Below, one piece after another: positions 17,871 to 29,689 of a stretch of 64,000 bases of DNA. Source of the stretch: Thysanoteuthis rhombus (Eukaryota; Mollusca; Cephalopoda; Oegopsida; Thysanoteuthidae); contig OY735209.1 in the NCBI GenBank assembly GCA_963457665.1, positions 3,527,081 to 3,591,080 on the forward strand, written 5' to 3'. Positions within the stretch are counted from its first letter, which is position 1. Each line of letters opens with the position of its first letter. Both the position numbers and the translations under genes were made by a program. The notes beneath the pieces are model-generated. The model had not been told where the DNA came from, searched no databases, and saw only the letters and a list, made by a program, of their open reading frames with translations.

Positions 17871-20151
17871 AAACTTAATCACATAAGTGCAAAATGCACC
17901 ATTTTCTATAAGTTGATATTGTATGTTGTTTTTTATCCGCAGACAATAATTCCTGAAATGCAATTTAAGGAAAAGTATTTGAATGATAAAAATATTTTGA
18001 ATATGCAGTTTCAATCACTGTTATCCACAACAGACCGGTTGAATCCAAGTTTCTGGTTTTACATTTTTCCTGTGTATTGAGACTTTGCCTCATCCTAATT
18101 GTTCATCGTAAAAATTCAAATGTATTTGAATGAGATAACATTTTAGATATGTAATTTCTCAGTTGAGTCTCTAAATAATTTCGAGACGAATTCTACGATG
18201 TTCAAAATATTTGAATCAGAACAATAATACAGATGAAAATTAGTTAAATATCATCGAGACTTAGTGGAGATTAAACCATTGACAAAAGCAAACACAGGAG
18301 TGTCTAAATGGGGATTAAACTGAATCAAATATTAGAAGAGAGAATATCATCAGATGTATTTATCAATATCAAGTCGTAAAAAGGCCAAAAACATCGTGTT
18401 GATAAACAACAACAGAAAGGAATTCAATCGTCTGAAAAACTTTGAATGATAATTATGTTACCGCCTCATGTTCAATGGCTGAGTGTACATTTGTCCCATT
18501 TCATCATTCACCTCTACAGTGTATTTGACAGCGTTTAATGGTGTTTAATAATGTCAACCGGTGACCGGGAATAAAACATCCGTGGAAAAAACGAATGATT
18601 TTAGCTTTGGCTGTTGTGACAACGAGTGGATTACCAATATTGAGAAAAGTGAATCATTACATCCCTTCAAAATAGAAATTCTTTTCATGGGCAATCTGAG
18701 TAGTGAATAAATAATTTAACAGAACTACGATTAATTGTTTATTTTATAGTAATATCCATTTTACTGTCAATAAGCAAAATCAGAATTTCTTGGCGAGAAC
18801 CGTTGGAAATTGAAAATACGAACCAATCAGACAACACGAAATACACGTTCCAAAAAAAACAAAAAAATTATTGAAAATTCAAAAAATTTGAAGTGAAAAA
18901 ACTGGTAATTAAAAAAAAAGGAAACCAACGTTACGACAGAAAACAAGCTAGAAAAGACACTTTTTCATATTTTCGGATATGTAATCTGAAATATCTGACT
19001 TTAAAAAAAAAAAAGTTTCATATTTCTGTTCAAATGTAAAAGTTGGTAGTGTAACATACTATTTTCGATGACAAATTAAATCTTTTAGAAACATGCAAAG
19101 AAGAGAAATTACGTTATGATACGAGACTTTATGTCACTATAATTCAATTTCATTCTCTTCAAAATTTTCAAATGACTAACTTCCACGACTGACATTTTAA
19201 AATGCTTTCCTGCCATATGTCTCCCGGAACAAACTAAGCATCCACTCTAGGGGATGAAACAAATGAAATTCAATGAAATTAAAAGCCTGAATACCTGTTT
19301 AGATTTCCAACTTTTTCTTTTCATTTAATAAAAGAGGTAGATATAAAAGAAATTCTTATGGAACAGTTGGTATTGTGTCTGATTACTGCATTTCCCTTCA
19401 GTTCTTTAATTAAAATTGTGTCATATTTGAGGAAGAATCTTGTTTAAAGGTCATCATCCATCAAGAAAGGTGAAAAAAACAAAGCAAAAACAAACACTGC
19501 CTCCTTGAACTTTTTACTTGGACTGTTCTCGCTATCATTCTACATATGTTGAGTGATCTGTCTTGTACGATTTCTAAGAGAATTAAATTGAGAATTGAAG
19601 TTTATCTCCTGAGAATATGGGGTGATCAATTTAAGAAATTGGAAAAAGGATGCGAAATGCACAAGTTACTTTTTTACCTTTTTGTTGAATATATTTACAA
19701 AAAAACTATTGTGAATGCTGCCAAATAGCTATAGCATTGTTTTAGCATAAACTTACATTTCAAATCGATCTCCTGAATCATTTAAAACCTATTTTGGGAG
19801 GGAAATTTTCAAACAGCATTAAGAGTAAATGTTTAGATTTTTCAGCTCTTTGAAAAGGGTTATCAATCAATAAGTTACTTTTCTCACCTTTTGCTGATAA
19901 CTAAAAACGCCTGAATTACCAAGATATAAAAGTGGATACTATTGGACACAAATTAGGGGAACAATTTAACATAAACTCACAATGCAAGTTGAATCATGAT
20001 TCAAAACATCTCTGGGGATGGGATTTACAAAATTGTCTTTTTTCTTCAGACACAAGGAGGAAATGTTGAAATTTTCTTCCCTCTAGCTCCATTGGTGCAG
20101 TGTGTAAGCGTGATATTCTTAGGTATCAGTTGCCAGTCTCCCAAGGGGAAT

Positions 20152-20153
<2 letters not shown>
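17871..20153. other. AT-rich intergenic DNA of U1
   Basis: No gene is seen. It is nearly identical to 43,729-46,028 (U1'), and 18,950-19,400 also shows diverged similarity to 31,300-31,690 (U2), including the stretch GTGAAATTCAATGAAATT. Short open frames here (71 codons at 17,865 and 60 codons at 19,546) are present in both units but have no recognisable features. Confidence 0.5.
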
Positions 20154-20206
<53 letters not shown>

Positions 20207-20207
20207 A
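20154..20207. repeat. Compound (TA)n(TG)n microsatellite
   Basis: TA repeats at 20,154-20,181 pass directly into TG repeats at 20,182-20,207. The orthologous tract in unit B is longer (46,029-46,099). Confidence 0.95.
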
Positions 20208-20845
20208 TACAGTCTAAATGAAGGTTTATGACCTGGCCTCTTTGTGATATGACTGTGGGAGTAACAAAGAATAATGATACAGTCTTATATGGAAACATTG
20301 AGTTAGGGTTACATACAACAATTGTAGCATAGCATTATTGTTGACCATAAGGTTTGAGAACCTGTAAGCTAAGGTGAGCAGGCCTGATCCAGTGGTGGTT
20401 ATGTTTAAATGCGACGTTTTCCCGTTCCCCGTGAACAGGTGGCCATCGTGATACATTCACAGACAACCAACCATCTAAACTAACTTGAACACTGAGGAAA
20501 CATACGTTCACCGTTTCTAGAATAAGTATTTTATCGACATTTGTTAAAAAAAAATAGAATGTATCACATATTAAAATTGTTGATTTATATCTGTGCAATC
20601 GATTGTTAGTCAGAGAGATATAGACCTTTTATTCACAAAAGGCCATTACGCTGAGGATTTTCATATCATCAGGATAGAAACTGTTTTTTCATGAAAACTC
20701 TAAGTATGGACTTTCCAGGCAAATCGAAACCAGAATCCTTTTTAACAGCACCTTCAGCACAATTTCATATTTAGCCGCTACTTTTAATCACTTGAGACTT
20801 TTACTTCGCAAACATCAAAATATACCAGAGACAGAAAGCATTTCT
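20208..20845. other. AT-rich intergenic DNA of U1
   Basis: No gene is seen. Two overlapping minus-strand frames (20,226-20,598) lack any recognisable motif and are not called. Confidence 0.4.
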
Positions 20846-20848
20846 CTT

Positions 20849-20881
<33 letters not shown>
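20846..20881. repeat. Compound (CT)n(CA)n microsatellite
   Basis: CT repeats at 20,846-20,861 run into CA repeats at 20,862-20,881. The tract lies inside a block otherwise homologous to 32,180-32,450 of U2, where it is absent. Confidence 0.93.
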
Positions 20882-20882
<1 letters not shown>

Positions 20883-21705
20883 GCTCCTACCTGGAACAAG
20901 TCAGCCTCTTCTCCAAACAGATTCAAAAAAGATTCCGGATTCCAAATGTTCGAGCGTAAATTTTCTTACTAAATAATAAACCACTGCAGGACTTCATAAT
21001 TCGATTTGTTTCAATCTCAAACTTCCTACCATATTTCAGTACTTCTTGAGCAGTTATAGTAGTACTAATAGAATCAAAAGATGGCATTTGTATCAAAATA
21101 TTTTGTTAATGTGTGGCAAATAGTGGCTAAGATGAAAAAACTGGCAACCTACATTTTTCATACTGCAGATAAAACTGGACGATTTGAAATTTGTGAATCG
21201 GTACTTTTAACGGATGCTATGTTTGGAAAAATTTGAGATTTTTCATGAAAGCCTGAATCGAAAAAGTATCTAAATGTTATGCAGTGAACTTGGAGGGGGA
21301 AGAGACTGAAATAAAACAAACACTAAAAGAGAAAATAGTATCAATATATTCATTATGGAAACAGCTGTATTGGTTTAGAGAAGACAGCTATTACTGGAGG
21401 GAGTAATCATGGATTATTCAACATCATTAAAGTTTCTCAATTAATCTGCCACATTCCTTCTGATCAAAAGTTCTCAATGTTTGTCTTGCTGGTTACTGAA
21501 CAAATTTAATACAATTGTAATCCAGTTGGATGAAGAAAAACCCAAGATTTGATTGTTCACCGTTGGCTAGGCGAGCGCCTGGGACTTTTCGTTATATCAC
21601 TTGTGTTAAAGGTTTAAAACAAGAAATTTACGTTAGTAGTGTTTTACACCAGGATATTCAATGCAAGGCTTTCTGTTTATAATCTGTAAATGGTTGAACC
21701 GTCTC
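20882..21705. other. Conserved flank 3' of the zinc-finger array (U1)
   Basis: The block 21,380-21,640 is conserved in all four subunits (33,010-33,260, 47,285-47,540 and 58,815-59,060). Only in U2' is a 77-codon plus-strand frame open through it. 21,222-21,245 is a remnant of the 105-base repeat unit. No gene is called. Confidence 0.45.
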
Positions 21706-22460
21706 TTGCAGAACTATGCGTGGAAGCATAGGTGAACAAGACACAAGAGTTTATTATTTTCAAAATCAAATCCCTTTATTGGAGCAAAATCTTTAAATAC
21801 TCAACTTTTCGTCTTGATACTGATATATCTTCAGTCTTTCATGACATTCCACACATTTTCCCTGGGGTCAAAGCAAGCAACCAGCACACTGAATGATATG
21901 ACTTATTCCTATCTCCAGTGTGTAAGTGTGACAATACTATTTCAAATTCATAATTTTTCATCCTATTTTCCTCTCATTCCATCGAAAATCATGATCAACA
22001 TCTATTATGAACTCTTCCTGCAAACCCTAGCAGTTGATTCACACATGTGGGATAAATATGGGTACTGTTCACTTTATTAGCATTTTCTTCAAATGTTCAA
22101 CAATATATTTTAATTTGACATGTGAATACATTTGAAATTCTGTAAGATTCCACCTACAAATGTCTGCTAGCGAGTTTATATAATTGATTCCTTTGAAAAT
22201 GCTCAACCGAATACTTCACATGATTGTAACCTCTTTCCATTGAGTGACTGCATATGATTATTTAAAGTTGATTTGTTTCTGAATACTGACTCGCACACCT
22301 TGCATTATCATGCTCTTCTCCAGGGTGTGTTGGTATACGTTTTTCCCCCCTTAATTTGATACCTGTAAATGCTGAAGCACACACTGCATACGAAGATGGT
22401 CTTTTCCCAGTGTGGTTTTGCTTTTTAGTTTTCAAATTTGATAGCTATCTAAATGCTGGG
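21706..22460 (+). repeat. Inverted repeat, left arm (ZNF1 3' tail)
   Basis: About 755 bases match the reverse complement of 26,464-27,217 along the full length. The arm holds the decayed last fingers and the 3' UTR of ZNF1, including its AATAAA. The spacer of about 4.0 kb contains the ZNF1 ORF and the first part of an RTE relic. Confidence 0.88.
21775..21780 (-). promoter_or_regulatory. Candidate polyadenylation signal of ZNF1
   Basis: AATAAA on the minus strand, about 820 bases after the present ZNF1 stop, lies in a conserved context (GCTCCAATAAAGG). The context is the same in all four subunits and in the inverted arms, which supports an ancestral 3' end. Confidence 0.4.
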
Positions 22461-22597
22461 CAACACACTTCACAAGACGAGTGTGCCTCTCTAGTATATC
22501 TCTGCATGTAAGTTTAAATTTGATAGATGAGCAAATGCTGAACCACACGCTACACGTAAATACAGTTTGTTTTGCGTGTGTTTCTGCATGTGTATCT
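22200..22597 (-). pseudogene. Decayed C-terminal fingers of ZNF1
   Basis: Beyond the ZNF1 stop, shifting frames recover finger pieces such as CSVWFS, CVAQH and CEVFG-stop-AFSKES, spaced roughly 84 bases apart down to about 22,200. The ancestral array was therefore about four to five fingers longer at its C-terminus and was cut short by frameshifts and stops. Confidence 0.7.
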
Positions 22598-23422
22598 TTA
22601 GATTTGATATCTTTGTGAATGCTGAACCACACATGAATACGGTTCTTCCCGAGTTTGTGTCAGCATGTGATTTTCAAAAATTGACGTTTGTTCAAATGCT
22701 GAACCAGGCTCACCACATGGATATGGTCTCTCTCCGGTGTGTCTCTGCATATGTCTTTTTAAATTTGATATCTGTGCAAATGCTGAGCCACACACTTCAC
22801 ATGAATATGGTCTCTCTCCGGTGTGTCTCTGCATATGTCTTTTTAAATTTGATATCTGTGCAAATGCTGAGCCACACACTTCACATGAATATGGTTTTTC
22901 TCCAGTGTGTCTCCGCATATGATTTTTTAGAGTTGATACATGTGAAAATGCCGAACTGCAAACATCGCATGAATATGGTTTCTCTCCAGTGTGTCTCCGC
23001 ATATGATTTTTTAGAGTTGATACATGTGAAAATGCCGAACTGCAAACATCACATGAATATGGTTTCTCTCCAGTGTGTCTCCGCATGTGATTTTTCAAAT
23101 TTGATACCCGTTTAAATGCTGAACCACATACTTCACATGAATATGTTTTCTCTTCGATGTGTGTCAGCATATGACTTTTTAAACTTGATGCCCGTGCGAA
23201 TGCAGAACTACACATTTCACATGAATAACATTTCTCTTTGGTGTGTGTCGGCATGTGTCTTTCCAATTGTGATTTATATGCGAATGATGAACTACACATT
23301 GTGCAGAAATACTGCTTTTTTCCAGTGTGGGTCTGCATGTGAATTTCCAAAGCTGATAAGTGTGCAAATACTTCATCATACAGATCACATGAATATGTTT
23401 TTTTTCTTTCGTATGTCTGCAT
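22598..23422 (-). CDS. C2H2 zinc-finger array protein ZNF1
   Basis: This single-exon-looking frame of 274 residues starts at an ATG at 23,420-23,422. Fingers repeat every 28 residues with TGEKPYSC linkers. Finger 1 has lost its second Cys (C-x2-Y at 12-15), fingers 2 to 8 are canonical C-x2-C-x12-H-x3-H, finger 9 is broken (Cys to Pro, last His to Gln) and the frame ends inside finger 10. Contact residues (-1,2,3,6) of fingers 5 and 6 are H,S,T,N and of fingers 7 and 8 Q,S,N,R, so both pairs are recent duplicates. The expected role is sequence-specific DNA binding in the nucleus. No KRAB, BTB, ZAD or SCAN domain is in the ORF. A poly-A run before the ATG breaks the link to an upstream frame. 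It may be a decaying gene or the last exon of a longer one. Confidence 0.75.
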   Translation of the reverse strand: MQTYERKKTYSCDLYDEVFAHLSALEIHMQTHTGKKQYFCTMCSSSFAYKSQLERHMPTHTKEKCYSCEMCSSAFARASSLKSHMLTHIEEKTYSCEVCGSAFKRVSNLKNHMRRHTGEKPYSCDVCSSAFSHVSTLKNHMRRHTGEKPYSCDVCSSAFSHVSTLKNHMRRHTGEKPYSCEVCGSAFAQISNLKRHMQRHTGERPYSCEVCGSAFAQISNLKRHMQRHTGERPYPCGEPGSAFEQTSIFENHMLTQTREEPYSCVVQHSQRYQI

Positions 23423-23583
23423 TGTGTTTTTTTTTTTTCTGGTGATCTCAATTTAAATACTGCACCACACTTTACAGGAATAATAGTCTCTGGTATCTTT
23501 TTCACAATGTTCTCTGTGTGAATACTGAACCACACGAATATGGTTCCGCGTACGAGTTTCCAAATCGGAAAATTCCAAGCCAA
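23423..23583 (-). pseudogene. Upstream finger remnant and poly-A frameshift of ZNF1
   Basis: A minus-strand frame from 23,583 reads through a finger-like [12 protein letters not shown] into a run of 12 A just before the ZNF1 ATG. With 12 A the upstream frame does not join the finger frame; a length of 3n+1 would. In U2 the same place has no homopolymer and the equivalent frame is continuous. Another finger trace (YYSCKVWC) lies in a different frame, so this side of the array is also decayed. Confidence 0.6.
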
Positions 23584-25634
23584 CCCTTCCTTGATTTCGT
23601 GTTTCCTAATTCGATATTGAATTGAAAATCAGTTTCTTCCTACAAACAACCAAAGGTGTGCAGGACTCTTCTACCAATTGAAATCTCTGAAAAGAGAAAA
23701 AGGTATTATGAAAGATCAAATACTCATTCATTATCAGCAATAGGGAAGATAAATTGATTCAGTTTGAGTTGTAATAAATCCCACCATATCTTATAATACA
23801 GTTTAGTATATATAGTATAAACATGACATTTGCAAAACATACTGAATAGGAGAGAAATAACAGGATTTGCTGAGAAATGGTGTAGCATGAAAATAATGAA
23901 TTCATTTTCTGTTGTATAAGTTTGAAGAGAACCACAAAGAATTCACGGAAATTATTTTGCTGCAATACATTTTGTAGAGCATAAAGAAGTGAAGATGTAC
24001 CGAAGTATATTTCACTTTAAAATAGTGATTTTCTCACAAACAATCAGTGATAGTTACTCGAGAAGAGTGATAATATTTGAAGGAAAAGAAATGAATAAGG
24101 AAAACCAGTTGTACTCAAACGCAATAACAGATTTTTTGCATAAAAGAGAGACTCGTGTAATAGATGAGATATCTAAAATGGTTTGACTGATTTGAAAAGA
24201 AGAGCCACGTCATCATAAAACAATGATAATGTATCCGTTGATAAAAGAATCAATATAAAATGATGAATCTTTCAGAAAATATCCATTCTTATCTTATTTG
24301 GAAGAAATACCCTTTTCTTATATTTGGAAACTCAACATCTGATTAGATGTTACTGTCAGATGTTAGTGAGACGCTCGTTTTCGATCTGCTCAAAGTCACT
24401 TTCCTGAATCAATCGTTCCAATGAGTATTCAATTGAGCATGTATATTTCCAAGGAACATATGTTACGAGCTGTGATCCCGAGACGAAACAGATCGAAATG
24501 TCTCAGTGGATTATACGCGTACAGTCCAATTAGCCAATCATTCTTTGACGCAAGCTTTTTCAAAGCATCATCATGTACCATACATTTGAATAAGAAATTT
24601 AAAAAAGATTTGAAGAATCAATTGACGGAGAATTGATCACGTAACAAGTTCTGGTCATTATTACAGGGAAAAGTTTCACGAGAAAAAAATCTCGATTGAT
24701 TTCCATGACGTGGTAGCGCTCTAGTTGTTTTTCGGCCATATTTGCCACGTGACACACTTTCCTATTGATAATTCAATTGTACCAATTTCAAATTTCTCTA
24801 TGTCTCAACTTTCAAAAGTGATAAATTCTTGAGACGGAATATATTATAAGAGGAAAAAAAGATTGTCGAGTAGATTCGAAAGAAAAAAAAATTATAGTAT
24901 CAAATTTATAAAAATTAAATTGATGGAAGAAGAGAAAAAAAAATATTCTAGGCGTTTATTCACGTAATAAAAATAAAAAATAAAAGTGTGGATAAGTCAT
25001 ACAAATATACTAGCATTTTGGTATTATTTCCATTAGTTACCTTGTGTTAATTATTTACCGTCGATATCGTAGTTAAAATTTAACGTTTTGTAGTTAAAGG
25101 TGTCGTGTGAGCTGGAATCTGAAGCAAATTTTTCTGGACAGTATTTTTGTGATTCTATTATATTAAACAAGTGTTTCCAGGTCTAGAGCCCGATTCCATC
25201 CTTAGTATATGTCTATTAATGCTTGTTGGGGATGAAGTCCTCAACAACATTCACTCTGAACCTGATACGCAAATCAGTCATCGTGCAGCTATCGAAGAAC
25301 AAAAGTCAAGAATATTTTTCAAGTATTACGAGGGGGGGGCTCTTTTCACGAGAAACTACTGTTATAAACACGACCCCGTTTTCCCATCCGTCGTAAAGAA
25401 TTGACTGTTAAAAGTAAACATTAATTTTCACGTAAAATGTCAATTACGCTTCCCAAGTTTTTGCATTAAACTCAGAGATACCAAAACAAACTTTAACATT
25501 GCTGTGGAAGACTTCATCGTTCAGGTCGGACAAAGTAATGAAGGTTGTATTGACAAGATCACATACAAAGTACAGTACAGAAGAGATATGAACCGGTAAG
25601 TATTGCAACAGCAAACAGGGTCAAAATCATGAAC
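23584..25634. other. Flank 5' of ZNF1, no recognisable gene
   Basis: The stretch is nearly identical to 49,576-51,624 and shows older similarity to 35,300-36,840. A promoter or first exon for ZNF1 could lie here, but I see no convincing signal. The 77-codon plus-strand frame at 25,171-25,404 is kept in unit B but has no motif. Homology to U2 stops at about 25,625, where an RTE-type insertion begins. Confidence 0.45.
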
Positions 25635-26463
25635 ACGTTTTTCAGAAAGAAACCTAATAGACAATAGACTTTTAGCCTTAATCAAGGATCCCAAAACTAA
25701 ATCCTGATAAAAAAGTGCGACACTGTCACAGATATTCTGGCCCTAAATCAATTTAATACACGAAGCAAGCACAGAATGATAAGATGCAAATTATCACATA
25801 AAAAAGACAAGGGATAATGTTCCACACTGCAACCACGTAGCTTACAAAAAGAGTTCGCTCGTTCCGACAAGCTCGAAATGAGAAACAGATTGAATTTTCA
25901 CCCAGTCAGAAAAGAACCTAAACAAACTCAACAACAACATGGTTACTTCAATTAAAGAAAATGCTGACATCTTGAAGACAAAGAGCAAACAAACCACCAT
26001 CAATAAATTGTCGAAAGGAATAAAGAATCCCATGGAAAAAAGTATAAATCTTGAGCCACCAACTTCAATAGGAGATTAAAGCAGCAGAGCTGAATAGAAC
26101 CATCCAGAAAAGACGAAGGGAATACAAGAGATACACCACAGCAGTCATCGAAAGCATTCTCAAAAAGTATGCAATAAAAAAAGATTTTTGAAAAAAGACT
26201 CCATAAATTCCCTGATGTGCCAAAAGATTCTACAAGACGATTATCCCTCGAAACAAAGAACATTGAACAAGATGTACAAGCCATGAGTAACCAGTTCCAA
26301 CATTTTCCAAGAGTCACTCCATCGGAGCTTACGAAAGTCAAACAAATAAAGGAAAGGTCCCGGGACCAGATAGCATCACCATCAATCTACTCAGAAAAGT
26401 CAACATCAGAAAAACTGGCCATTCTAATCAACTTATGCCTAAAACAAAGTCCCAGTGTGTAGT
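25635..26463 (+). pseudogene. RTE-type LINE relic, endonuclease C-terminus to RT N-terminus
   Basis: With frame corrections the plus strand reads KKPNRQ, then VTDILALNQF, then KHRMIRCKL near 25,765, the end of an APE endonuclease with SDHRM-like context. It continues through AELNRTIQKRRRE and YTTAVIESILKK (26,080-26,170) to KGPGPDSITINLL and NLCLK, the start of the RT domain. Many stops and frameshifts show an old dead copy. It is broken at 26,463 by the inverted-repeat arm. U2 lacks the whole insertion and so shows an empty site. Confidence 0.75.
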
Positions 26464-27217
26464 CCGGCGTTCAGATAGCTATCAAATTTGAAAACTAAAA
26501 AGCACAACCACACTGGGAAAAGACCATGTTTGTATGCAGTGTGTGCTTCAGCATTTACAGGTATCAAAGTAAGGGGGGAAAAACGTATACCAACACACCC
26601 TGGAGAAGAGCATGATAATGCAAGGTGTACGAGTCAGTATTCAGAAACAAATCAACTTTAAATAATCATATTCAGTCACTCAATGGAAAGAGGTTACAAT
26701 CATGTGAAGTATTCGGTTGAGCATTTTCAAAGGAATTAATTATATAAACTCGCTAGCAGACATTTTTAGGTGGAATCTTACAGAATTTCAAATGTATTCA
26801 CATGTCAAATTAAAATATATTGTTGAACATTTGAAGAAAATGCTAATAAAGTGAACAGGACCCATATTCATCCCACATGTGTGAATCAACTGCTAGGGTT
26901 TGCAGGAAGAGTTCATAATAGATGTTGATCATGATTTTCGATAGAATGAGAGGAAAATAGGATGAAAAATTATGAATTTGAAATAGTATTGTCACACTTA
27001 CACACTGGAGATAGGAATAAGTCATATCATTCAGTGTGCTGGTTGCTTGCTTTGACCCCAGGGAAAATGTGTGGAATGTCATGAAAGACTGAAGATATAT
27101 CAGTATCAAGACGAAAAGTTGAGTATTTAAAGATTTTGCTCCAATAAAGGGATTTAATTTTGAAAATAATAAACTCTTGTGTCTTGTTCACCTATGCTTC
27201 CAATCATAGTTCTGCAA
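26464..27217 (-). repeat. Inverted repeat, right arm, inside the RTE relic
   Basis: This is a reverse-complement copy of 21,706-22,460, so here the decayed ZNF1 tail and its 3' UTR read on the plus strand, with AATAAA at 27,143-27,148. RT coding sequence resumes right after it. The homology continues about 70 bases beyond AATAAA and there is no poly-A, so this is not a reverse-transcribed mRNA end but a DNA-level copy. No target-site duplication is seen. Confidence 0.85.
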
Positions 27218-27780
27218 TCACAATGCTATTATATAAAAAGAGAGAACACTGAAGATCAAAACAACTACAGGCTAATAGGCCTGCTCAACTACATCTATAA
27301 ACATTTCACCAACGTGACTGCCAAATGCTAGATGAAGACCAACGACAGGAACAAGCTGTTTCCAGAAGTTACACAATCATCAACCATCTCCAATCGGCAA
27401 CTAAAAGAGAGAACAGCAGAACGTTGGATACCACTAGTTGTAATAAGTGTTGACTTCAAGAAAACCTTATACTCGTTAGAAATCCCCAAAGTCAATGATG
27501 CTATCATTCAATCAAATGTCAACTGAGTAAATGTGAATTTCACACAAACTGTTACTAGCTCGCCTGAACTTTTCACAGCCTGCCTCGGAAGGATCTTCTG
27601 AAACAGACTGGGTAAAGTAAAATTTTGAATTGAAAACGCAGAGCAGAACTAAGTAAGCCACTACATCTTCCTAGAATAACGAATTCTCGAAAGAATCTGT
27701 TGAATGTATGCCTAACGACAGGCGCTGAAAGGGTGATTTGCCGAAGGATTTGGAGGGGTGCCACATGTAGCAGCCCCCCT
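27218..27780 (+). pseudogene. RTE-type LINE relic, RT part
   Basis: The frame resumes with KRENTEDQNNYRLIGLLNYIYKHF, then SVDFKKTLYSLEIP (motif A region, with Asp in VDFKK), then SPELFTACL near 27,560, then HYIFL near 27,662. The stretch that should hold the catalytic (F/Y)ADD between FTACL and YIFL is missing. This is diagnostic of an RTE/BovB-like RT and clearly dead. Confidence 0.75.
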
Positions 27781-29689
27781 CAAGTTCTGGCGACCATTTT
27801 TCTCCTATTGGTTTCCGAGTTAGAGAAAGTAGCTTAGATATCGTTACAGAACTTTTTACATTCCTTATGAAAACTCTTTTTGAAGAGAACCCCCCCCAAA
27901 AAAACTAATGTCTCTACGAAGGATTATAAATGCGTCATATTGCTTTGAAACTGATTGGAATGATCCCCCTATACATACAAATTTCCAAACATTTATTCTA
28001 AAGTTTATGTTGTTTACACAAATAATTCTTACATGAGAAATTTCTACAATTTTCTTTCCTGATAACAAAGAAATGATAAAATTAATAAGTTATAATTTTC
28101 AGGTGATTTATCAACACTTGCCGTTTTGTTAGAAGTGCGTCGTACATTTTAACATGAAATATACTAATGAAGATTTCCAGCTAGTTGTAATTATATCATT
28201 CAGAATTATCGGAACTGTTCTAAGGGCACTGGAAGCTGACACAAAGCATGATAAAAACTAGCAATCGCAGTCTTTAATTGAATAACCGTAGCATCATGTA
28301 AAAAAGATTCCATCGAAGAATGAATTTGGTCTAATTATGATGTCACGGGAAAACATCTAGGTTGGGGGTCTTTCTAAAAGAATAAATAAAGCACATTTCT
28401 AGAAGGAGTCCAGTGAAACACTGATACCAATTTCAAAGCACTGAAGGGCACCAACACACGCACGCATAGAGAAAAATAGATAAAATTTTCTGCTCTCTTT
28501 GATGGCTACGAAAATTCGAAGGTGTATGAAAACTAAGCTCTTAATCAGCTATTTAATTACAGTAATATTTATATCTTGCATTGCTAAAGACACTATGTTT
28601 TCTTCATTATGATATGTTCCCTTTTGCATAAAATACAAATTGAAACATAAAATGATGTAGATGTTTTGGGGGCTGAGACAGAGACATTCTTTTCTTTATA
28701 AATTCACAGAGCGCTTTGAAGATATATTTTAAACCCGCCCGAGTGAAATAATTAAAGCATAAAACTCTTTTTTCCTTAGTGAAAAATTGCTTCTACTATT
28801 ACAGGCAAAATGTTCGATGATCCAGGTTTCGATTTAATATCTGCGATATTGTGTTAGAAATGATATTCTCTGTAATCACATGGATTCAGGATTAATTTGC
28901 AAAAGAAAAGTAACTACAAAAACAGTGAAGTCCTGCCAATTAAGGATGAAAAAAAAAAAAACTATTTTTCCCCTCAGGGAAATCCTTACTTTTGTAAAAA
29001 GTTGATTTAGCAAGGCTTTTAAAGAGGATCTATTCACAATTTGTTATATTCTATACTGGAACCTTAGTTTCCGTCATTCTTACGGCTTATGTAAAATTTC
29101 TGATCTCAAAGAATTCATTTAATGAATTCTCTCATGTCCTTATTTTAAGTATTGTTATATATATATATATATGACAGTGATCGGACTTCATTAAAAGTCC
29201 TTCGTAGAAAATGTGCATAGCCAGATGAGATGTAATTTACTAGTTGTATATTATTGTAATGAAAGAAATTATTCACTTGATATTAACAATAAGTAATGGA
29301 AATGAAAATTACTGGAGAGTCTCTCACGGCAGCATATCAAAGTTCTGTCGTTGGCAGCTACTGAAGTAGGTGCAAATAATTATATTACGTCCGTTATTCC
29401 TTTTTACCGATGGACTATCGTGTTTGTTGTCAGAGATGGAATTAAAATTGAAATGTAATGTTTTCACAAGTTCCTCAAAAGTAAAGACTTAACAAGTGTG
29501 TCGACCAAGAAAAAAAAATTACCTGTGTTAAATCGGTGCAAGTTAAATTTTTGCAATTCCGTCCAGCAAACGAAGATAAAGTTTGAATTCTCAGAGATGT
29601 GATTGTGGTTGCTTTTTGACAGTAGTCGAACTTCCTTCAAAATGCAAAACACTATTTGAAAGTTTGGTTTCATTTCGTACTTGTTTTCT
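27781..29689. other. AT-rich spacer, distal part of U1
   Basis: No gene is seen. It is nearly identical to 53,771-55,667. Homology to U2 (36,880 onward) resumes at about 28,015, marking the far edge of the RTE-related insertion. An (AT)n run lies at 29,155-29,172. Confidence 0.5.

Noticed and set aside
21814..22080. 88-codon plus-strand frame also found at 26,843-27,109 (minus), 47,719-47,985 and 52,780-53,100
   Set aside because: Its copies are explained by the inverted arms and the unit duplication; it lies antisense to the ZNF1 3' UTR and has no recognisable motif.
25171..25404. 77-codon plus-strand frame, open in both units
   Set aside because: The units are too similar for an open frame to be evidence, and the U2 equivalent is disrupted. 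No domain is seen.
26464..27217. Processed (reverse-transcribed) copy of a ZNF1 mRNA
   Set aside because: Homology runs about 70 bases past the AATAAA, there is no poly-A, and no target-site duplication is visible.
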